DNA from: Dirofilaria immitis
Taxonomy: Eukaryota; Nematoda; Chromadorea; Rhabditida; Onchocercidae
Reading direction: 5' to 3'
Length of the DNA: 64,000 nucleotides
Assembly (NCBI GenBank): GCA_024305405.1
Contig: JAKNDB010000068.1
Span: 12,335,501 to 12,399,500 of the forward strand
This document shows, in pieces, positions 58,644-64,000 of this stretch (position 1 is its first letter; every line of letters begins with the position of its first letter). The position numbers and the translations under genes were made by a program. The notes under the pieces are model-generated. The model had not been told where the DNA came from and searched no databases. It saw nothing but the letters and a program-made list of their open reading frames with translations.

Positions 58644-60440
58644 ATGTCAAAAACGAAGTAAGTTCTTGATTTTTTCTAACAATCACTTTAATTATGAAGT
58701 CCCGTCATGGTGAAAATTTCATGGTTTTATTTTTGATTGGAAAACACTTTTAAAGTATTTTAGGAAAAAAAAAAATTATTTCAAGATATTAAACAATACT
58801 GTTTCGTTTTACTGTTGAGAGGAATGGAATTATTGTTTTAACAATTACTAATTTTGAAACAGTTTTATAGATCATAGAAAATAGGAAAAAAATTTTCCAG
58901 ATACGATTTTTACCAAACAGAAACGCATGTTTTGTGACGATATTGAAACGTGGTTTAACATTGGAACAATGTAAAGCGCATTATATAGATGGTTACTTAG
59001 AAGTGATAGCAGTGGGTGAAGTATTATTAAACATACGATTGTCCCATCCAGTTAATCCAACATCATTAGAATTGAAGTGTTCATCGTCCAAAGTACTATT
59101 CGTATCATTTCACTAGGTTTTCTTCTCATTATACTAATCAAATATTGCTTGAAAAACAGTTGTGGTAATGAGTGACATTACATGAGACACAGTTGTAGTA
59201 ATGAGTTGCTTGTTGGAATGTACTGGATTTTTTTCCAATGTTTACCGAAATGAAATTTTTGAAAGAAAGACTTGTGGAGTTGAGCATTTCAGCTTTGTTT
59301 TCTTTATTATTTTATTTCCTTTTTACATCTATATATAAATATTTTTAGTTGTATTATGGATATTTTCAGATTGAATTGAAAATGGCAAAAGTGACACCAG
59401 ATCAATGGGAAACATTAGAGGAAAAGAATGAAGAAAACAAAAATAAGGTCTTTCTATGTGATTCTATGATTTATAGAATAAAATGGCTTATTTTAGTAGT
59501 TTTAATGCTGTTTATTGTTGCCTGGGTAATTTAATAAGAGTGAAATGGAAGGAAATCGATATAATATCAATCAGTGCTATCATTGTTCTAGATAAGTTAA
59601 GAAAAATCATTACTAGTTAGCAGTTATACTTCAGTAATATCAAAACAGTGGCGCAAAAGCCAAGTGTTGTTGATTCCGCAATGTACTTATGAATTTCTAG
59701 TTCTATATTTGTCTCTCCAAGAGCACGTTTCTTTGAAGACTGACCTATACACTTCCAAAGATTCATATATCTGTCTAGTATTTTGCAGCCAGCACTGATT
59801 AGCTGGGATAAATTTGCTCAAGAAGCAGAAGATGAGGAAGAAAAAGGGGATGTTAACATACTTTTTCAGGTAAGCTTATCAGTTGTTGTAACAAATTTAT
59901 TTTTTTAAATTTATTTATAGCAATTTTTCTATAGTATCGACAATATAAATCCTCTATACCAGGAAAAAATTCCGCATACAACAACTTCATCCGAAGATAC
60001 AAACTATATTTGAATTTTGATACTCGAGTCTTAACTGTGAAGTAATGTGTATCCATTCCTAATCTTAATTGCGAGTTCTTCTTTATTGTTATTTATGTAA
60101 CTTCGTTACCTAGTTGTACCATTAATTAGGGTATTCATCAGTTATTATCTCCAATAAAAGCAATACACTTATCTTCGGATTTAGCGTATATTACCTGCTA
60201 TTTCTCGATTTTTCAATTAGAATTAATACTAATTTTGATACTAGTTTTTATTTGCTTCCCAAAAATTCAAACTATTTTTTTCAGAAACTGTACAAAGATG
60301 CAGACGATGACACGAGGAAGGCAATGGTGAAATCGTATACAGAAAGTGGAGGAACAGTACTAAGTACGAACTGGAAGGAAATAAGTAAGAAACGTACAGA
60401 AATCCGGCCTCCTGATGGAATGGAATTTAAAAAGTGGTGA
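58644..60440 (+). CDS. sgt-1: SGT1 co-chaperone (CS and SGS domains, no TPR)
   Basis: Exons 58644-58657, 58901-59092, 59370-59447, 59789-59869, 60285-60440 give 173 residues. The CS domain begins at once (MSKTKYDFYQTETHV) and continues through HPVNPTSLELKCSSSK and IELKMAKVTPDQWETLE. The SGS domain contains ISWDKFAQEAEDEEE, LYKDADDDTRKAM, ESGGTVLSTNW and ends PPDGMEFKKW. SGT1 works with Hsp90 and Skp1 in SCF ligase and kinetochore assembly. Vertebrate SGT1 has an N-terminal TPR domain; insect SGT1 lacks it, and so does this one: the first exon has a stop six bases before its ATG. Exon 2 has one base missing in the T run at 58930-58933, between HV and TILKRG. Confidence 0.9.
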
Positions 60441-61372
60441 AATTTATTTAGAATGTGCCGGAGTTGTATAGTTTTATATGTCTACAAGGAATTACATTTG
60501 TTGTCAGGAATATAGGTGTTTTAGTTTTAAATACTGTAAACTGTATCATCACTTAGTGATCAGGATGTGGTTTGTGCTTTATCGAAATACGAAAATGATC
60601 AAAGATGTGGATTCTTCGAGGAATTGAATACTTTTATTCTGAATTGAATATTTTTGCAATGAAAAGGAAACTTGTGGAATTTTTTTCTTTCCATATATAA
60701 ATTAAAATTCATTTAGAAAAGCAAAAAACATGAATTTCGATTAATGAAATAAAAAATCTCTCGGAAACAATTTGCGATAAAATTAATTATCACTCTTACT
60801 CCTCTGTTTTCAAAAATTTCAATTCACAACTTGTAATTCTTCATAATTGGAGATAACCTTCCCAAGGGAGGAAAATAAAAAACCTGAAATTTGTATCTTC
60901 GTGAAATTATAAGTAACTGTCATAAATGGCCTTGTTATTTGTATTGCACTTATATTATGAAGAAAAACAGATTCCTTTTTTTTTTTTCAAGTAAATTGGC
61001 AGATGCAAAAAAACAACTTGCATAACATTTTTTGTATTCACATTACCGAATACTGTACATGATGATATATGGTCAAGGCAAAAAAGTATTTTACTGCCGT
61101 AGAGCATATGCGACTGTGATATGGCTTACGTCAAATATGTATGCTTTTTCCGTGTTTTAATTGGCTCCAGTCTTAAATTAGAAACTAGATAAAGAATTGA
61201 CGTTCCAGTTTCCTTAAATTCACCAAAATTGCTTCATACGAAAATTTTTGATCTTGTATGGCATTTCGACAATGCTATAGATAGTAATGTTTTTAATGCT
61301 GTTATTCTTACTACCATCACTATGACAATGTTTTTGTCGAATTAAATTTGTGCTGTTGCTTATAAGTTCAGT
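60441..61372. other. intergenic region between convergent SGT1 and TAF9
   Basis: 3'-flanking DNA of both genes with AATAAA at 60748 and 60874 (plus) and an ATTAAA on the minus strand near 61292-61297. No ORF or RNA gene recognised. Confidence 0.55.
60748..60753 (+). terminator. candidate poly(A) signal of SGT1
   Basis: AATAAA 307 bases after the stop; a second occurs at 60874. Both lie before the convergent end of TAF9 at 61373. Confidence 0.35.
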
Positions 61373-62714
61373 TTATGGTACGTCGAAATCTTCATCATCA
61401 GGGGCTTTTCGTTTTAACAGATTAGTGATCGCTTCCGGTCGAGTTTGCCGGATTGTTTCTACTGGCCGTACAGTCGGCTCCTCCTTTCGGATCATCTGCT
61501 CATTAATTTCACGTAGTTGCTCATTGCTCTAAAGCACAGCAGTTGAATGTCGAAGCAAAATTGATGAATAGAAAATTCTGCAAATTTTTAGAAATCAATT
61601 TTGGTAATTTTCAAGTGATGAAGAGTTTAAAATTCCATGGTATCAGAAAAGTTAAAGAAGAGATTGCACCTTCCATCCCACATTTGGTTGTATAAGACAA
61701 AACCGATCATTTGGTAATCGTAATCCATAGTTTTGCCGGATTGGAGGAAGTGGTGTAGCATTCTTTTGTTCTGCAAATTCTACCAATAACTGCCTGCTGG
61801 GTCGTTCACTTTTCCAAAAGCCTGCCGAAGGAAAAGAAATGAAAATATCGTTGGATAACGCAAAGTAATATATATATATCGCGTGTAGCCCTGGATATCT
61901 AAGAGTATCACAGACCTGTTATTGCCCAACTTCATGCAGCTAAACACCGCTTGTCCCTCTAAGAAGTTGTTTGGACAATGAAAAAATTATTCAGTGACTA
62001 TTTAGTAGGTTAGAGTCTCGCTCGTTATCGGAATAAACCAGACAAATCACTCCACCAACTAAGAACGGCCATGCACCACCAACCACCGAATCATGAAAGA
62101 GCTCTCAATCTGTCAATCCTCACGGTGTCCGGGCCAGGTGAGTTTTTCCGTGCTGAGTCAGATTAAACCGCAGGCTCCACTTCTGGTGGTGTCATATATA
62201 TATATATATATACAAATGATAAAATTTGATAGATTACATAGTTTTTATATTGTGTAGCATAAAAAAATGAAATTAAGGATAATGATAAGGCGAATGAGTA
62301 CCGCCGAAATTTGATTATCAAATTGATCATCAGTTAAGAAAAAATGAACAGACCTGCATTATCAATGGCAAACTGTACATCAGCTTCATCAATTTGTTTC
62401 TTTCCTGCATGCTCACTGATTGATCGAGCATCTTCCAGAATTTCTGCCGTGCATCTGTAAAAAGATTATTACCACTGTTATTCAATAGAGTTACGAAATA
62501 AACTTTTACGGAGATACTCTTATGATTTACTTAATGCATTAATGTGATTATATATACGTTTCGAACTTACGCCTAAATTCATATTTCCAAAATAAGAAAA
62601 TAACCTATACGCAAATTCGAGCATCTGTGAAATTACGCGAGGTTCATAATCGGTAATTTCCATATCCTTCAGGATAGCCTCCATAACCTGCGCATCATGC
62701 GGTATAGTACCCAT
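61373..62714 (-). CDS. taf-9: TFIID subunit TAF9
   Basis: Four minus-strand exons: 62714-62605, 62454-62354, 61821-61670, 61528-61373, phases 2, 1 and 0, giving 172 residues. The histone fold spans about residues 5-70: [32 protein letters not shown], then [19 protein letters not shown] and [11 protein letters not shown] conserved TAF9 extension follows: [20 protein letters not shown] and [13 protein letters not shown]. The C-terminus is charged ([12 protein letters not shown]). TAF9 pairs with TAF6 in TFIID. The second intron (61822-62353) carries a decayed 18S rRNA fragment. Reading through the first donor (TATAG|gttatt) gives a short alternative tail that I regard as intronic. Confidence 0.95.
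61879..62193 (-). pseudogene. 18S rRNA fragment in a TAF9 intron
   Basis: Read on the minus strand, about 315 bases follow the 3' third of eukaryotic 18S rRNA in order. Landmarks are GTGGAGCCTGCGG, CCGGACACCGTGAGGATTGA, GGTGGTGCATGGCCGTTCTT, GTTATTCCGATAACGAGCGA, AGGGACAAGCGGTGTTTAGC and AATAACAGGTCTGTGATACT. It stops at CTACACGCGAT. Relative to the conserved rRNA it has several substitutions (for example TTTAATCTGACTCAGCACGG) and short differences, and both ends are flanked by TA repeats. It is therefore a truncated, diverged copy and not a functional rDNA unit. It lies in the same orientation as TAF9. Confidence 0.9.
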
Positions 62715-63348
62715 TTAGGCCAATCTCTATCACCTTTTAACTTATCAACAGCTATACCTCGACAAAACTGGAACCAATCGCTAATTTTTCAAGAAATTAG
62801 AAACGAACCAACGGAAGCGGTATCGTCTGAAACCAATTATTAATTCTCATTAGTAATATTGCGAAGACAATTAATATTCCCTCAAATTAATCCTTTCAAT
62901 ATTTATTAAATTGAAACAGTTCCAAAGTACCGGAAAATCATAAATGATACGGACTAATAACACCGCTATCTGTTTAAACAGAAATATACAAAAGGTTGAA
63001 ACGACCTTAGATTTAAATTCTGTGCTCCATGCGAACTTTATATAAAGTTGTTCACGATTTTTAATAGCTTAATTTACATATATATATTTCAAATTTGCTT
63101 AAAAACTGAAGGGCTAATAATACATTAATATCGACTCTTTTTTTCTATTAAAATCCTACCCCCAAAAAAAAAAGGAAAGTAATCGAATCTCCAGAAATTC
63201 AATTCTTCTTGAAATGAACAAGAGCTATTTATATGTTTTTATGCAGTGACAATTAATACAAATAAATTACAAAATCCATTTTAATCATTTCCTGTAGCAA
63301 TTACGATAATGGCTTATGTCAAAGGCAAATATGAATTCAATTGATTTT
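62715..63348. other. intergenic region between TAF9 and the myosin light chain gene
   Basis: Both genes are on the minus strand, so this is TAF9 upstream and light-chain 3' DNA. An ATTGG (inverted CCAAT) lies just before the TAF9 ATG (GATTGGCCTAA). Nothing else recognised. Confidence 0.5.
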
Positions 63349-63961
63349 TCAAGCATGCATAATAGCTCGTACAAAATCGGAAATGTTTACATTGCCATGT
63401 GAATCATCATGACCAGCCAGAAGTTGATCGACCTAAAAAAGAAACACAAGCATTTATAGCATTTGCAAGAAGAGGTGACAAAATCTAAACTCATGAATAT
63501 GTATATTTTGTAATTGTAGTTGGAATTGCTAGGATTATATCGTTTCTGCATTTTCCTTGAGACTATCAGAAAATTGCTTCACCCATAATTTTTGTATAAA
63601 ATTTTTTAAATGTAAAAACGACTTATTTTCTGTAAATTGAAAGAAAAATGTTCAGATTTTAGAAAAACTGAACTCTTGACTCACTTCTTCATCTGATAAG
63701 CGTTCACCGAGAGTTGTTAACAAGTGTCGTAATTCAGCAATATTGATTAAGCCATTTCCTACAACGATAAACTTTGTACATCCAAAAAATGACACTAAAA
63801 CGAGGCTTTACTACACCTTGTGCGGTAATACAAAATTTAATCAGGTACCTCTTTATCAAAATGAGATAATCCTTCCACGAATTCTTCCAGGGTATGATTT
63901 TCGCGGCATTTATTCACTGATTGGTAAATTGGGACAAAGTCTTCGAATGTAATACGAGTTT
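63349..63961 (-). CDS. mlc-3: essential myosin light chain, C-terminal part
   Basis: Three minus-strand exons: 63961-63849, 63758-63685, 63432-63349; the N-terminal exons lie beyond the right edge. They encode [73 protein letters not shown] and [12 protein letters not shown]. This matches the EF-hand C-lobe of the alkali (essential) light chain that wraps the first IQ motif of myosin heavy chain. The loop [12 protein letters not shown] keeps D1, E3, N5, G6, I8 and E12. Phase at 63849/63758 is off by one: GAG|gtacct should be GAGG|gtacct, which implies a missing G. The symbol follows the C. elegans essential light chain. Confidence 0.88.
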
Positions 63962-64000
63962 CTGAAAATCGATAAAAAAATATAAAGAACGGCTATATAT

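Noticed and set aside
61879..62193. Functional 18S rRNA gene
   Set aside because: Only about 315 bases of the roughly 1.8-kb gene are present, with substitutions at highly conserved positions, inside a protein gene's intron.
62520..62604. Extended TAF9 N-terminal ORF ending [13 protein letters not shown]
   Set aside because: This is read-through past the first donor; the spliced form continues with CTAEILEDA, which completes the histone fold.
1..64000. tRNA genes
   Set aside because: No cloverleaf with conserved GGTTC-type T-arm and box A/B was recognised by eye; a dedicated scan would be needed to exclude one.

Overview
The window is nuclear DNA of a nematode. It is very AT-rich, crowded with microsatellites, has many introns with TTTTCAG-type acceptors, and carries single-copy animal genes. 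Long introns and scattered SL-type trans-splice acceptors suggest a clade III (filarial or spirurid) worm; that placement is inference.

Layout. 1-4.4 kb: triplet-repeat-rich DNA without a recognisable gene. 4.4-34.9 kb, plus strand: one large 12-exon gene encoding about 1,186 residues. It has a basic Arg/Glu-rich segment near the N-terminus, a conserved WCAMH motif in the middle and alanine/glutamine-rich regions towards the C-terminus. The motif identifies it as an AUTS2/fibrosin (Drosophila Tay bridge) relative, a chromatin regulator family. Its frame is broken at four places, each explained by one missing base. 37.5-39.6 kb, minus strand: a complete four-exon UBL3 (membrane-anchored ubiquitin-fold) gene. 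39.6-55.8 kb: a long gene-poor stretch with several minisatellites (32, 24 and 22 bp units), one unexplained 175-codon ORF and a 17-bp palindrome. 55.8-60.4 kb, plus strand: proteasome alpha-2 (pas-2) followed by a TPR-less SGT1, probably an operon. 61.4-62.7 kb, minus strand: TAF9, with a decayed 18S rRNA fragment in its second intron. 63.3-64 kb, minus strand: the 3' part of an essential myosin light chain gene running off the right edge.

The right-hand 9 kb is compact, less AT-rich and housekeeping in nature; the left 55 kb holds two genes among repeats. Six one-base frame breaks in three genes, all losses and mostly in short homopolymers, look like a systematic consensus error and would fragment automatic gene models.

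I found no mobile element with coding capacity, no tRNA and no CRISPR-like array. The best leads for something new are the AUTS2-like gene with its 13.6-kb intron (G-quadruplex motif, promoter-like GC patch), the Cys-rich UBL3 tail and the long ORF at 52.9 kb.
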